Below, one piece after another: positions 23,501 to 36,005 of a stretch of 64,000 nucleotides of DNA. A model generated the notes under the pieces. The model saw only the letters and a list, made by a program, of their open reading frames with translations, made no database searches and had not been told where the DNA came from. Made by a program: the position numbers and the translations under genes. Positions within the stretch are counted from its first letter, which is position 1. Each line of letters begins with the position of its first letter. This stretch comes from Psoroptes ovis (lineage: Eukaryota > Arthropoda > Arachnida > Sarcoptiformes > Psoroptidae): positions 434,001 to 498,000 of the forward strand of contig PQWQ01000001.1 in NCBI GenBank assembly GCA_002943765.1. The letters are read 5' to 3'.

Positions 23501-25632
23501 AAATTTAATTACAAGGAAATTTATACATTATTTAATTGAAAAAGACTTTGCGTTATTGTGTTTATATTTATGTTTATTTGCTCTTGAGTATTCATATGTG
23601 AATATTTGTGAAAACAAAAAATTAAATTAAGACCATCATTAAACAAATAAGAGTGAAAACAATAACCAAACAAATAACAGCAACAACATCAAAGAACCAT
23701 AATGAGACAAAATTTTTCAATGTTGAAATCTGTGAATTTCAAGAGCGAAAAATTCAATGGGAAAAACGAAAAATATAATTCTCCTTCATAAATAAATAAT
23801 TGAATAATTAGATTTTGATGATATGAACATTAAAAATAAACGAGATAAATTTTGGGTGAAAATACAAAATTTATAACAAAATACACATTGTATCTAGTTC
23901 AACCTTAAAATCTAGGAACCAGAGGACACAGAAAAAAATATTAATTTTCGCATAAATTTTAAAAATAAAAATAAATTCTTCCTGGTGATAAGTGGGGTGA
24001 GAAAAATTTGAAAAAAAATTAAATTGCCTGAATAACGCGATTGCATTAAGACCTGCGACAGCGAAACAGCTGAATGGTGATCCAGAGATCCATAGAGTTT
24101 TGTCATTGAAAATTGAATAAAATTAAATAAAAATTCGCGTATTTTGCATATACTGAATTCTTGCATCTTTGGTTATTTTTTCAACATCATATTTACTTTC
24201 AACTAATCCATAAAACCACAATTATTGAACAACAAAAAGCTTATGTTTATGTCATTCCAATGGGGCGAATATTGGAGGGCAAAAAGATATTGTTTTAACC
24301 AGAAGAATTGAATAAAATTAAAATTATATTAATAATATTAATGCTAATAATTGAAAATTAAATAATAATAATTATTATTATTATTATGATAATAACAAAT
24401 TGAAGAATAAAATAAAATTATTCTGTTTCCATTTCTCTCTTTCATCGTTTTCGAAATGATACATGGTTTTGTTTTTTTCGTTTTTTCGGTTTGTTTTTCA
24501 TTAAAATGCAAGTATTAGATTGTCCGATAAGTTCTTGCCGATTTTCATATGATTTTCTACGATATAATCGGCAGAAACTTTTTGGACAACCTAATATTTT
24601 TCGAGAGAGAATATAATTTATTCAAAGACACACACACACACACAAAACGAACCAAAGAAAAACGAAAAACAAAAAAGGAAAAAAAATTAAATAAATAAAT
24701 ATACAGATGCCAGATATATTTATAATATTTGAAGAAAATATAATTAGTTCATAAATATTAAATTAAAGCATTGATGATAATAATGATAATAATAATAATA
24801 ATAATAATATTATCATGAACATCTTACGAATACATGAATGGTAAAATATAATAATAATATTGGGCTGTCCCATAAGTTCTTGCCGGTTATATCGTAGAAA
24901 ATCATTGAAAAATCGGCAAGAACTTATGGGACAACCTAATAATAATAATGAAACAACGATGGACCTGATGCAATATTTCCGCATGGCGATAAACGGAAAC
25001 ACACAGAGAGTTTAATGTTTGCAGAAATACAAATAAAATAAAATATTAAAATTGAAATTGAATTAAAATTGATCTGGTTTCTGGATCTTTGTTTGAAATA
25101 TTCTAATTTTGTTGAATTAAATTCTGTAATTTCATTTCATTTCAAACAATAATTTCATTGGATTGCAAATGGAATTTAATTTAAATTTATTATTTGAAAA
25201 AATACAAATATTTTACATACCTAAAGCAGACAATACAACATCATAACCATAGCGACCAATAAATGTAACAAATGATTCACCGATACCGAGTAATAATTGT
25301 TTTTCCGATATACGTAGCGTCTTTGTTTTTTTTGATGGATGGATACGGAAAAATAATCAAAAAACATTAATCATGGAAAAATTAATATCAATGAAAATCC
25401 CCGGGAATCAAATGTAAAGATAAATCAAATAATAATAATAATAATAAATCAAGCTATAGCTTACCTTACAAGCTTTATCGATAATATTTTTCGTATAAAC
25501 ATCAGGATAAACAGTATGCGTATGAAAACTGGTCTCTTCGATTTGTGCTAACCGTCGAATTTCATTCCATTTATCCACACCGAAATTATCTTGAATATAT
25601 TGTATAATATTTTCAATAAGTAAACCGTACAT
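20506..25632 (-). CDS. Gyc88E: Atypical soluble guanylate cyclase, Gyc88E-like
   Basis: A cytosolic haem-sensor enzyme that converts GTP to cGMP. In insects the Gyc88E class responds to oxygen as well as NO. Eight exons fit by eye: 25632-25465, 25320-25221, 23242-22491, 22405-22322, 22255-21894, 21814-21538, 21477-21110 and 21040-20506. Phases agree, giving 881 codons. Domains in order: H-NOX (begins MYGLLIENI; GRYGYD; proximal-His candidate in LDDLHEYL), a Ser/Thr/Gln-rich insertion of roughly 120 residues, HNOBA (MDIFPFSIVFD; LKGQMIYFECW; FLGAP), a coiled coil after LYLNDLSMHDFSRD, then the cyclase domain (TILFSDIINFTEIC; KVETVGDAYM; MPRYCLFGDTVNTSSR), and a His/Asn-rich tail. The haem-contact YxSxR motif reads YRTKR. 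Intron 2 is about 2.0 kb and carries two MITEs and a hairpin element. Confidence 0.92.
23311..23402. repeat. Intronic long hairpin (inverted repeat)
   Basis: Two arms of about 29 nt pair nearly perfectly: 23311-23339 (GGTTTAAAGTTTTAATTCGT...) with 23374-23402 (...ACGAAAATTAACTTTAAAAC). Both end in the same CGTAGTTTTAAA/TTTAAAACTACG core. The 34-nt loop region is itself partly self-complementary. It lies in intron 2 of the Gyc88E-like gene. It could be a tiny foldback MITE; no target duplication was evident. Confidence 0.7.
24515..24594. mobile_element. Mariner-type MITE, copy G
   Basis: An 80-bp near-perfect palindrome flanked by TA, inside Gyc88E intron 2. Left end TTAGATTGTCCGATAAGTTC, right end CTTTTTGGACAACCTAA. 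The middle reads GATTTTCTACGATATAATCG. It is of the symmetric 'cttgccg' subfamily. Confidence 0.85.
24860..24939. mobile_element. Mariner-type MITE, copy H
   Basis: An 80-bp near-perfect palindrome in the same intron, 265 bp from copy G. Left end TTGGGCTGTCCCATAAGTTC, right end AAGAACTTATGGGACAACCTAA (reported here only by its ends). Its core ATATCGTAGAAAATCATTG is in the reverse orientation to that of copy G. Confidence 0.85.
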
Positions 25633-28600
25633 TTTGTCTGTTTATTTTTGTTGTAGTTTTTGCTATGGGCTTATTCTGTATAAGAATTGATCTGGGCAAA
25701 AATAAAATAAAATTCGTTCAATTTTCAAGTTTCAAAAGCAAAAAATGTATTGAATTATTGAAGTATTGAAAATTCACAGCGATTTGAATTGATTGATATT
25801 AATAATGCTTGTAAAAGCACCACAAGAAAAAACATTCAAAAAAAAATTGACAATTTAAAATACATGTATGTGAACCAGAAAAAAAAATTTGAAGCACATA
25901 AATCATTGAATCATTGAAAATCTCGAACATCGATGATTGATTATTTTGTATAAAAAAACAAATAAATAAATATTTTCTTCTTCTTCAGTAATACACTTGT
26001 TTAATACACTTATTTATTCTTCGATTTTTTTCCCCAAGATTGTTTTATGTATTTTTCACAGTTTTTATTTTTTCGCTGGTAGTTTTTGGTTCACAGTTTT
26101 TTCAATTGAAAATATTCATGTATATAAGATGATGATGATGATTTATTCTTGTGTTTTTTTCAAATTTGAACGCTTTGAAGTTCGATAGAAAATGTTCATA
26201 AAATATATCAGATGAAAATATGAAATATAATCCGTTTTCTTCAGAGAAACATTGGAAAATATTGGAACAAAATAAATCATAAAAATAATGATCAAACGAT
26301 TACACAATTTACAAAGTTATCAAATCTTTTTTTGAATCCAAATCATTGATTCATTTATATTTTGTTTTTCACTTGTGATAATCATAATAATAATCATCAT
26401 CATTTGAAATTTAGATTCGCAATTCAATCTTTCAATACTTGAAATTTTATTTCAAATCATCATTCATCCATCCATTCATCATCATAATAATAATTATAAG
26501 TTTTGAAATATTTTTTGATTTCAAATACGGAATTACTATTTTGAAAATGATAGATTTGATCAACATACACATTATCCGACGAATCTGCTGACAGATTGGC
26601 TGCGATATATTTTTATTTTTCGCAAAAAAATAAATGCACAAGTTTTAAAACAATTGTAGAAAATTTCATGATTTTTTCACCACATGAAAATTTGAAAAAT
26701 TTAAAATTTTTCAATGAATTTTAAAATTCAAAAAGAAAAAAATCATGGTTGAAATCACAATTTGAAACATGCGAAGAAATTTGAACAACCAGGAATTCTG
26801 ACAAGCACACACACACGCACTTACTGGGCCGAAAAAAAAAATTCAATAAATACACAAAATTCAAATGGTTCAAGAAACACAAATGAAAATTTATATTAAA
26901 TCTTTCTTGGTTTTTTGTTTCTCGAATAAAAAATGAAACAAAGAAACAAAGCGTAAATCGTATTCAATGTTTAAATTGGTAATTATTAGCTGAATCGTAA
27001 AGATATAAAGAAGAAAGAAACTAAAAAAATATATTCTGTTCAAATTGAATAAATGAAAATGAATGAAATGAATATGAATGGAATGAATATTTACTTTACG
27101 CATGAATTTTTCATTCATATATTTGAAACAAGAAAAGTAGAATTTAAAATATTAAATGTAGCACCATCAAGTAAAATGATGATCACTGGACAACAAAAAA
27201 AAAAAAAAAAAAAAAAACGCAATCATTTCATTTCATAAGTGGTCATCAAAAGTAATCAATGTGCAAAGATGATGAAGGAAGAAATTGCTTATTAACTTTT
27301 CTTAAATTGATTCAATTTTATATTTTGCTACGATCACATTGTCATTTTGTGAAGAAATTGATCGAAAAAAAAAATAAAATAAAATAAATTATTAAAAATT
27401 GAAAATTGATTGAAATTATCAAGATTATTACATGTCAAAAATTGAATTTTTCCACTTCAATTGTTCAAAAAACAAAAATTCAATGATGATTGCTGAAACC
27501 ATTCAACGATCACAATGACAATGGTGATGATGATTGAATTGTTTGAAAAATAAATAAAAACAAAAATAAATGATAATGTATTGATGATGTATTGATGATG
27601 GCTACTGACAGCGTAAACTAAGCAAAACACCAAAATGATTTTTCACCAAATGATAATGATGATGATAATATCAATCAATGATGATCACACGGAAAAAAAA
27701 ATATCGAAATTAAAATTTTGAAAAAATTAAAAAAAAACTACGGACAATAAACCACAACTATAACCACAAAAACAACAACAATAACAGCAGCAGCAGGCAT
27801 AAGCGACGACGAAAAAAAAACCAATGTCAACAACCATTCGAACATAAAAAAGCGTATGCAATGAATGCATATGTCACAATACACAAATTTTTATTTTTTC
27901 AAATATCAATATCCTATTTTGATCTATAATTACGTTCAGCATTATATCAATATTTAAGGAAATGATCGAAATTTCTGATGATTTTTATGATTTTTTTTGT
28001 AAAAATTTTCAATTTTTATGAAAATTAAAAAAAAAAAATTGAGGACAATCAAACCAACACAATACACACACACACACAAACAATGATTGATTTATACAAT
28101 GATTTCATAATTAATCGAAACAAATTAAAATTCAAATAATAATAATAATGATAATAATGAACAATCAATGATTGATACAATCAGTGAAAATTTTTAATTT
28201 AAAAAAATGATTTTTTTTCTTCTTGTTTTTCTGTTGGTTGGTTAGTTTAAAAAAATTATTTTTTCATATCCAAATGTATGAGAAAAATGGATCAGAAAAA
28301 TAAATGAGAAAAATTTCAAATTAAAAATTGAACTAGATTTTTGATCATTGAACATTTGGTAATTGTTGTATGTCGGGATATGAACCATACTTACACACAT
28401 ATACACACACAATTATATCGATGATATTGATTAAAACAAATGAAAAAATGAACAAATAAAAAAATCAAATCAAATCAAATACGTGATGAATCGATTGTAA
28501 TCATTTATGTTTCAAGTTTTTTTTTTCGTTGGTTGGTTGAGGGTGATGATGATGATAATGATGATAAGGATCAACAATAATAGAAATGAATGATAATAGA

Positions 28601-29948
28601 AATGAACAATGTTCATTCAATTCAAATGTATTTTATAAAAAACTTCTATCAAATTAATCTTATAATAAGAATTCATTTCACATCCTCACATCCACACACA
28701 CAAATACCAACATTTAATTATAATTATAACAAAGATATTTATCTTGACTTTTGGTATTACAATTTATTAATGTTATAATTATTATAATCATTATCATTGG
28801 TCAGAAATATCATCAATGGAACAATACCGAAAAGTCAGAACAATGAAAACAATGAAATCAGTCTGTGTGAATTAAGGTTTGAATAATTGTTTGAATTTTT
28901 AAAATAACCGAAATTTCATACTCGAAACAACACGAACACTTAAAGGTGACAACCTTTACAAAACACATGCACAAACACACGCAAAAATATCATTAATTCA
29001 TTTACACATTCTTGGTGAAATTTAAATGATAAAACATTAGATATACTTGGTGGAAAATATGTGGAAAAAAAAGGAAAATTCAAAATTTTTAAAAATGACC
29101 AAAAAAATAAAATGAAATCAAACGAAAAAATTTTGAAAAAATAAAAGATGAAAAGGAAATGATAGACAAATGTTTTGATTTGATATTTTAGTGTCATTCA
29201 GTCGTATGGGTCATTGACAAATCTCGTCATATTTGACATTTTCTTTATTTTTATTTTGATGATTTTGAATCAGAGAAAATTTATTCAAATTGATAACGAT
29301 TTTTTCAGATTTTTTCAGCCAAACAATTTTCCTTAATATATGCGAATGAAAAGAGAGAAAAACTAATAGTCCTAAGATCTATGCAAATATGGCCGATTAA
29401 ATTTGAATATTTGAGATGAAACATGTAGCATGCAACTGGCAAGCACTATCAGTATTAGTCGAAAATATCTGTACATCATAATTATCATAATCAAATATTA
29501 ACGAATGTGTATGTACGAATGAATTCTTCTCAACATAAGAATATCGTGCAATACATTTGAATGCACACATTGGACATTACAGTATTTGAATTATTCGACA
29601 ATATCATGTTTATCTATGCCGTTGACCATGGTCGTCATCGTCGTCATCACCAGAAAAAAACAGCGAAATTATCTTTGAATATGATCTTTGTAAATATTCA
29701 AAAAAAAAATTGAAAAATTTTAATTAAAAAAATCAAATAAAATGAAATAATTTGTCGTTTTATCTTAATTTTTTGATTTGATTTTAGATCAAAATTTTCA
29801 AATAAATTGCTGCCATTTTTGAACAAAATTTTCGCGACACTCATACAAAATTTATCAATTTTTCCCATCTACCGACTTCAAATCAGTGTTGTTCATAATT
29901 ATTTCCCATAAAATATTGTTTAAAATACTGTTGTTTCATCTTCAAATA
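25633..29948. other. Non-coding spacer upstream of the Gyc88E-like gene
   Basis: About 4.3 kb of AT-rich DNA. It holds the presumed promoter of the cyclase (right of 25632), an A23 run at 27195-27217, CA microsatellites near 26808-26818 and 28064-28078, and CAA/CAG triplets near 27770-27795. Short open frames are low-complexity. No coding region or structured RNA could be supported. Confidence 0.45.
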
Positions 29949-30029
29949 TTAGGTTGTCCGAAAAGTTCTGGCAGATTTTCAGTGAGCAACTCTATTGATT
30001 AAGCGAAATGAACTTTTTGGACAACCTAA
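29949..30029. mobile_element. Mariner-type MITE, copy I
   Basis: An 81-bp copy flanked by TA. It has the best-preserved termini of the asymmetric subfamily: TTAGGTTGTCCGAAAAGTTC on the left and CTTTTTGGACAACCTAA on the right. Middle AGTGAGCAACTCTATTGATT. Confidence 0.88.
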
Positions 30030-31795
30030 TATTTACATTTTTGAACATGATCCAATGGACTTTGCAATAATGCAAAAAAATTTAAATTTGATCACAGATA
30101 AATGGCGGCACTAGCAGCAATTCATTCATTCATTTATCAATGATGATTAATCGCAAAAATTGAAATTGAAATAAAATTAATTTGTTTGGAACATAATCGA
30201 TCGTCGAATAGAGAGTCAGAGAGAGACAATAATAGAAACTCTATGAAATAATTTGCTTTTGCTTTCAATTATTATATTATGGACGCCTAAATTCATTAAA
30301 TATCCATTTTGTTTTCTCGATTTATTTTTTCCGTTTGGACAAATTATTTGTTATTAGCCTGCCCGGTTTTTATTGTATTCACTGCTGCGGAAAAAAAGTA
30401 CATGAATAATTCAATAGAAAATATTTATGGAATGTGTTTTTTGTACAAGCAAAAGCAAAAAAAAACGACAAAATCAAAGAAACAAATCTTAATAAATCTA
30501 AGCCGAAAAAGAATTAATATCAATTAATACTGGGCAAAAAAAGATATTGAAAATCGATCGATAATGATTGTCATTGATAATGATGATTATTTTTCGGCTT
30601 TGTCTCACCAGTATTTGTTTAATTCTCTTTGGTTAAACAAATATTGGCGAGCGAATAGGAAATAAAACATGTTGTGAAAACATGACAACAACAATGGCGA
30701 TTATGGTGATGATGACTATTTGAAAATCAATCAAAAATAATAAATCTACGATCATCCGTATATGAATCAAAGATCGGTACAAAACCGAAAAATTTTCGAA
30801 GAACCTTTCATTTCTTTTTGATGGATGGAATTGCTCAAGCACTTTTTACATAAGATCGTAATCATTCGTATTCATTTTTATGGAAAGAACTCAATAGTTT
30901 TCAAGTATTTCAACAGAAATCAAATCAAATCAATTAAACAAAAAAAATTGATCATAATCCATCGATTGATTGATTAATTCTATTATTTCAATGTCAATTT
31001 TTTCAAAAAAAAAAGAGCCAGGAATTGATGTTTCAATAATTTTTCAATAATTTTGTTTGTTACCAAACCAAACAATAGACGCAAACAACAAACTAACAAC
31101 AAAAATTTAAATAAATCCTATCAAATTATTGATATCATACCAAATCAAGGATTGAAGATAAAAGAACAAATAATAAAAAAATCAATAATAACAATAGTCA
31201 AAACAAAATCATTTAATGTTTGTCAGAAAAAAAATGAATGATTTCAAAATAAATCATAATCACATACATAAGCTTAATAGATCAATTGAAAAATAAAATA
31301 AAATGTATTGGGCAACAACAACAACAACTGATTATCTAATCAAAGATAAAAGGGTAAAAATATTTATTTTAAAAATTTTTTTTTTATATTCGACGCAGGT
31401 TGATTAATGTTGATTGATTGATTTCCAATGAAAAACAATCCATCAATCAACAATATGATGATCAACAACACTTAATGAAATGCAAAAAAAAATACATTGA
31501 ATAATTGAGACATCCAGAAAAAAAATACATCAGATAATTTTGATCATCTTGGCGATTGGTTATATAAAATTATTTTTTAAAGATCCTTATTGATTTCTTT
31601 CATTTGTTCTTTTGTCATTTGACTACGATTCATTTTATTTTCATTTTTGTTTTTCTGTTTGATCTGGTCGACAAAAAAAAATATTCATTTTTTTACGCCA
31701 GAAAATATGACGAAAAAAAGTTGGTGAATTTGATTTTATTGAAATTTTTTTGAATAATTTGTATTCATATTTCATATTTGTACGTAGAAAATTTT
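30030..31795. other. Non-coding spacer upstream of the NRAMP gene
   Basis: About 1.8 kb of AT-rich DNA containing the presumed promoter and 5' UTR of the NRAMP gene. No motif (such as an iron-responsive element hairpin with CAGUGN loop) was recognised in the stretch just upstream of the start. Short open frames lack domains. Confidence 0.45.
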
Positions 31796-33603
31796 ATGCC
31801 CATTTCAAAATATGACCATGATGAATCATCAGAAAAACAATATAATCATAATCATAATCAGCAACAAAAAGAAGATGAAGAAGAATTAGATACATATTTT
31901 CAATCAGAAGTCGATATACCAGAATGTAGTGATGATGTAATGTGAAAATTTATGGTTCACAAAAAAAAAATAAAAATAAAAATAAAAATATTAATTTCAT
32001 TTATTTTATATTTATTCTTAAATTATATTTCTATTTCCTCAGTATTCATTCAAATGGAAAAGATTATGGGCATTCACTGGTCCCGGTTTTTTAATGTCAA
32101 TAGCATATTTAGATCCTGGCAATATTGAATCCGATATGCAATGTGGCGTCATTACTGGCTATAAATTATTATGGATATTATTATGGTCAACAATATTAGG
32201 TTTATTAATACAAATATTATCAGCTAGACTTGGTGTTGTAACTGGTAAACATTTAGCTGAATTATGTTATTTACGTTATCATAAATTTCCTCGATTATTA
32301 TTATGGATTATGACTGAAATTGCTATTATCGGTTCTGATATGCAAGAAGTTATTGGCACTGCTTTAGCACTTTATATGTTGACTGATCGTTATTTACCAT
32401 TATGGGCTGGTGTATTGATCACCATTTTGGATACATTTTCATTTTTATTTTTAGATAAATTTGGTGTAAGGAAATTGGAAGCATTTTTTGGCTTATTAAT
32501 TGCTATCATGGCCGGTAAATATTGGTTTTTTTTTAAAAATATTCATAAATCATCAACCCCTTTAATGTTTCTTGTTGCTTTTTTGTTTTTTCATCCGAAA
32601 TCACATATTTCAGTTACATTTGGCTATGAATTCATAGTGGTGAAACCGGAATTCACAGAAATAATGAAAGGTTCATTGTTGCCTACATGTAGTGGCTGTA
32701 AAAAAGCAGCATTATTACAAGCTGTCGGAATGATTGGTGCTATTATACAACCGCATAATCTGTATCTACATTCAGCATTAGTCAAATCACGTAAAGTTAA
32801 CAATGAAAAACGTTTAGAAACTAAAGATGCAAATCGTTATATTGCAATCGAATCTGCTATCGTATTGTTTATATCATTGTTGATAAATCTTGCAGTTATA
32901 TCAGTATTCGGTAAAGGATTGAATGGAAAAACTAATCAAGATGTTTATGAACTTTGTGTGAAGAAAAAATCAAATAAATATATCGATATAGATGTGTTGA
33001 AAAATGACACTGATACGTTCGATGCTGACCTTTATCAAGCTGGTATATTTTTAGGATGTGAATTCGGTGCAATTCCATATTATGTTTGGGCAATCGGTAT
33101 ATTAGCCGCTGGTCAATCATCAACTATGACCGGTACTTATGCTGGTCAATTTTCAATGGAAGGTTTTTTGAATTTAAAATGGCCACGATGGAAACGAGTA
33201 CTGTTGACACGTACGCTTGCTATTGCACCAACATTATTCGTGACGATATATTCCGACGTACAAAGTTTAACCGGTATGAATGATTATTTGAATGCATTGA
33301 TGGTCATTCAATTACCGTTTGCTGTGTTGCCAACATTAACATTTTCATCATCGAAAATTGTGATGGGAAAATTTGTTAATAATTTATTTAATTTAATTGT
33401 TGCAACATTATTATCATTAGGAGTGATTATTGTAAATATTTATTTTACAATACAATTAATTGTGGATAAATCTGAAAATTATGAGTATATTGTTTATCCA
33501 ATATCAGCAATTTTTGGCATATTTTATGTATTTTTTGTGTTTTATTTGGTAAGTATTTGTTTTTTATTTCATTTAGAAATTATTTTTATTTAAAGATTTG
33601 TAA
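31796..33603 (+). CDS. NRAMP-family divalent metal transporter with altered TM6 motif
   Basis: A membrane transporter homologous to DMT1/Malvolio, which couples protons to Mn/Fe uptake across endosomal or plasma membranes. Exons by eye: 31796-31936 (acidic cytosolic N terminus), 32043-32514, 32614-33548, and a tiny last exon, best placed at 33577-33603. Total is 524 codons, a normal family length. TM1 carries the metal-binding AYLDPGN. Blocks LSARLGVVTGKHLAE, ILAAGQSSTMTGTYAGQF and LTGMNDYLNAL are typical. The TM6 motif, normally with a metal-coordinating Met before PHN, reads AIIQPHNLYLHSALV, i.e. Gln replaces Met. The 99-bp second intron is a multiple of three without a stop. An alternative last acceptor at 33594-33595 would change only the final few residues. 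Confidence 0.9.
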
Positions 33604-33963
33604 TCCTTATTATTTTTAATTTTTTTATGACTCCAACCACCATCTAAAATAAAAAACAAACAGAAAGGATGTTTTCTTAGTGTTTTAGGTTTTAAATTTC
33701 ATCATAAAATCCCGTGGATTGGCAAATATTTCGTTGAATCAAGCGAAAGAGAATATAAATATTTAGATTAAATTTCAAAAATTTTCATTCAAATTTTTTG
33801 AATTTTTTTTGTTACGTCTTTTGTTGATTTTTTTTTCAAAATAAAATTCACATGTTTTTATGCATTTTTCGTGACAAAAAAAAACTTGAAAAATGATTTT
33901 CAAATATTAAATTTCTTAATTTAAATAAATTAATTAAAATTAAATTCTTCACCCTAAAATGAA
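33604..33963. other. Short spacer between NRAMP and NEPRO-like genes
   Basis: A 360-bp AT-rich gap between two genes on the same strand. It must hold the NRAMP 3' end and the promoter of the next gene. An AATAAA-like signal is not clearly placed. Nothing else was seen. Confidence 0.4.
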
Positions 33964-34933
33964 ATGGAAAAATCTATGAACACATTGTTGAAATTAATTA
34001 ATCATCAAGCATTCCACGATGATTGTAAATTGTTAAAATGTATGCAATGGAAAATCAGTACACGTTTACGTAATTCACATTATTCACGTTCAATCGTACA
34101 GCTGAATCGAATGATTAGAATTTTTAATAAGAAAATTAAACATTTTAATCGTGATAAATCAATAAAAAATAATTTATCGAAAATTTTCTTGGAAAAATTT
34201 GCCAATTGTTTGCATAAGATTTGTATGATTTCATTGAAATTATTTCGGTTCGTTTCAATTCATTTTTTTTTTTTTTTGTTGGAATTTTGATTAAGAAAAT
34301 TTCAAATATTCTTTTCATTATTTCAACACTGTCAGATTGTCAAAAATATGGATTGAATTGGAACAATTGGTCAATCATTTTCTGATCATTAATGGTTTAG
34401 CATCGAGAATTTGGTACATATTTTTGCTTTTGATTATTTAATTTAATTTCATCAATTCATCTTTCATAAATTCATAGCATTTTTTCGAAAGCATTTATGG
34501 TTTATACATATGATATTTATTTGCAATTCGTCAAAAATCAAAACGATGATAAATTGATCAAATTATTGAAACAAATGAAAATAAAACCATTGAGAAGAGT
34601 TCAAGAAAAAATTGTTCCGAAATCAAAAATTAAAGATGATAAAGACTTAGGAGGTAAATTACAAAAAAATACAAATTTTATTAAATTCAATTTAATCACT
34701 GTTTATATTTTTATTTTTTACCAGTTCCAATTGATCGAAATATCTTTAATACGGGTAAAAATAATTCAAAGAGCAATAAAATTGATGGAAAACTAAAGAA
34801 AAAATTGAAGAAAACAAATGATATGGTCAAACAAAGCATTGATAATGTCATTTCGACAAAAAAATCTTTAAAAATTTCCAAGAAAAAGAAAAGACTTTTA
34901 ATGGCTAATAAATTTACTGTGATAAATCAATGA
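33964..34933 (+). CDS. NEPRO-like nucleolar protein
   Basis: Four exons: 33964-34247, 34336-34413, 34478-34653 and 34725-34933. Phases agree, giving 248 codons. The protein is basic and helical, with a Lys-rich tail (KLKKKLKKTND, KISKKKKRLL) suited to nuclear/nucleolar targeting. The segment NSHYSRSIVQLNRMIRIFNK, and the later ASRICIFSKAF followed by a Y-rich helix, resemble the conserved domain of nucleolus and neural progenitor protein (NEPRO). That assignment is tentative because the protein is under half the vertebrate length. It converges on the PCBD gene with a 30-bp gap. The segmental duplication starts inside exon 1 (34222), so a second, beheaded copy exists at 46652-47359. Confidence 0.6.
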
Positions 34934-34963
34934 TTATTGAAATGAAATTTGTTTTTGTTGTTT

Positions 34964-35419
34964 TCAATTAAATTGTTGATAAAAAATTTCAATCTGTTTA
35001 GCCAAACGAATATCACGTTCACTAATACCGTTTACATCATGTGATGATAGCAGAATATTGACACGATTATAACAATTAAACCATTCTGGATGATGATCCA
35101 TTTTTTCTGCTTTCAATGCAACCTGTGTCATAAAACCGAATGCACGTGTAAAATCTTTGAATTTAAATTCTTTCGTTATGGCATCACGACCCGATTTATC
35201 CATTGACCATTCTTTATCCAACAATGGTTGTAGCAATTCTTTACGTTGTTCATCATTCAATTTTGGTGATGCCATTTTTTGTTTTTGTAAAATTATTTTT
35301 GACGAATGAAAATTGGTTTTATTTAAAATGGTATGATTTAATGAATTTATTTGTTTGTTATTAAACGAAGATTTATACGAAATTGAACGACAAATATTCG
35401 AGGCAAACATAATGAACAA
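34964..35419 (-). CDS. PCBD: Pterin-4a-carbinolamine dehydratase, copy 1
   Basis: Recycles tetrahydrobiopterin by dehydrating 4a-hydroxytetrahydropterin after aromatic amino acid hydroxylation. In vertebrates it also dimerises HNF1 (DCoH). It is a single exon of 151 codons. The catalytic signature is present (MDHHPEWFNCYNRVNILLSS, then HDVNGISERDIRLA), with the conserved His pair and downstream His-Asp. The catalytic domain starts near residue 49 (MASPKLNDEQRKEL). The preceding 48 residues are basic/Ser-rich and could be a mitochondrial presequence; alternatively translation starts at the Met at 35275. An identical protein is encoded at 47390-47845. Confidence 0.92.
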   Translation of the reverse strand: MFIMFASNICRSISYKSSFNNKQINSLNHTILNKTNFHSSKIILQKQKMASPKLNDEQRKELLQPLLDKEWSMDKSGRDAITKEFKFKDFTRAFGFMTQVALKAEKMDHHPEWFNCYNRVNILLSSHDVNGISERDIRLAKQIEIFYQQFN

Positions 35420-35756
35420 AATAAATTGAAATGATCAAAGTAAAACAAGGAGAAGCAGCAGCAAAAAATCAAAAATCAAGTCGAACAAGTTGTTGTTGTT
35501 TCAAATATAAAATTATATATAAATTGATGTTTTGAGGGTACGATCAAGGATGCTATATTATTATTATCAATATATTGAATATTGATTCATTTGCACAAAC
35601 TCACCATCAATTGAATCAAAATTAAAGATTATGAATGAATGGCAAAAAAACCATGAAAAAGCATCAAAAACAAGCGTTGAAAACACACACAATTCACAGC
35701 AATTTCAACTATTTCGACCATTACATTCAACGATTTAAAAATTAGATTCAAAGTGA
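35420..35756. promoter_or_regulatory. PCBD copy 1 upstream region
   Basis: The presumed promoter/5' UTR of PCBD (minus strand), duplicated almost exactly at 47846-48182. Homology to copy 2 ends at the last base here. No specific factor site was recognised. Confidence 0.4.
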
Positions 35757-36005
35757 CACACAACGAAATCGCCTATGAGGATAGCAAATAATTTTGGGGT
35801 AGAAGCATTAGCAAAAATTTTTTCGTTGCTGCTACAACTCTTTTCAACAGAGTTTATACGTTTGCAAGTTTTTGCCAAGTGTAAATTTGGCACATTTTTT
35901 TTCCCTCCTTAATTTCATTTTTGAAAATTTGAATATCGATAGTTGCGCAGAATCAACGTGAAATTTTGACTTTTGACCAATTGGCTTCGCTCAATTTACA
36001 CAACG

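Larger units (their letters stand above)
34222..35756. repeat. Segmental duplication, left part of copy 1
   Basis: Nearly identical to 46652-48182. Differences seen: a poly-T run (15 vs 10 T, near 34263 and 46693), a G/A and a C/T substitution in the following intron, and one extra A at the second copy's exon 3 donor region. It covers the end of NEPRO-like exon 1 through the PCBD upstream region. Homology stops at 35756, where the transposon nest begins. Confidence 0.95.

Noticed and set aside
23912..24166. 84-codon minus-strand frame in Gyc88E intron 2
   Set aside because: Would sit in the sense strand of the intron, but shows no cyclase similarity and phases of the flanking exons already agree without it.
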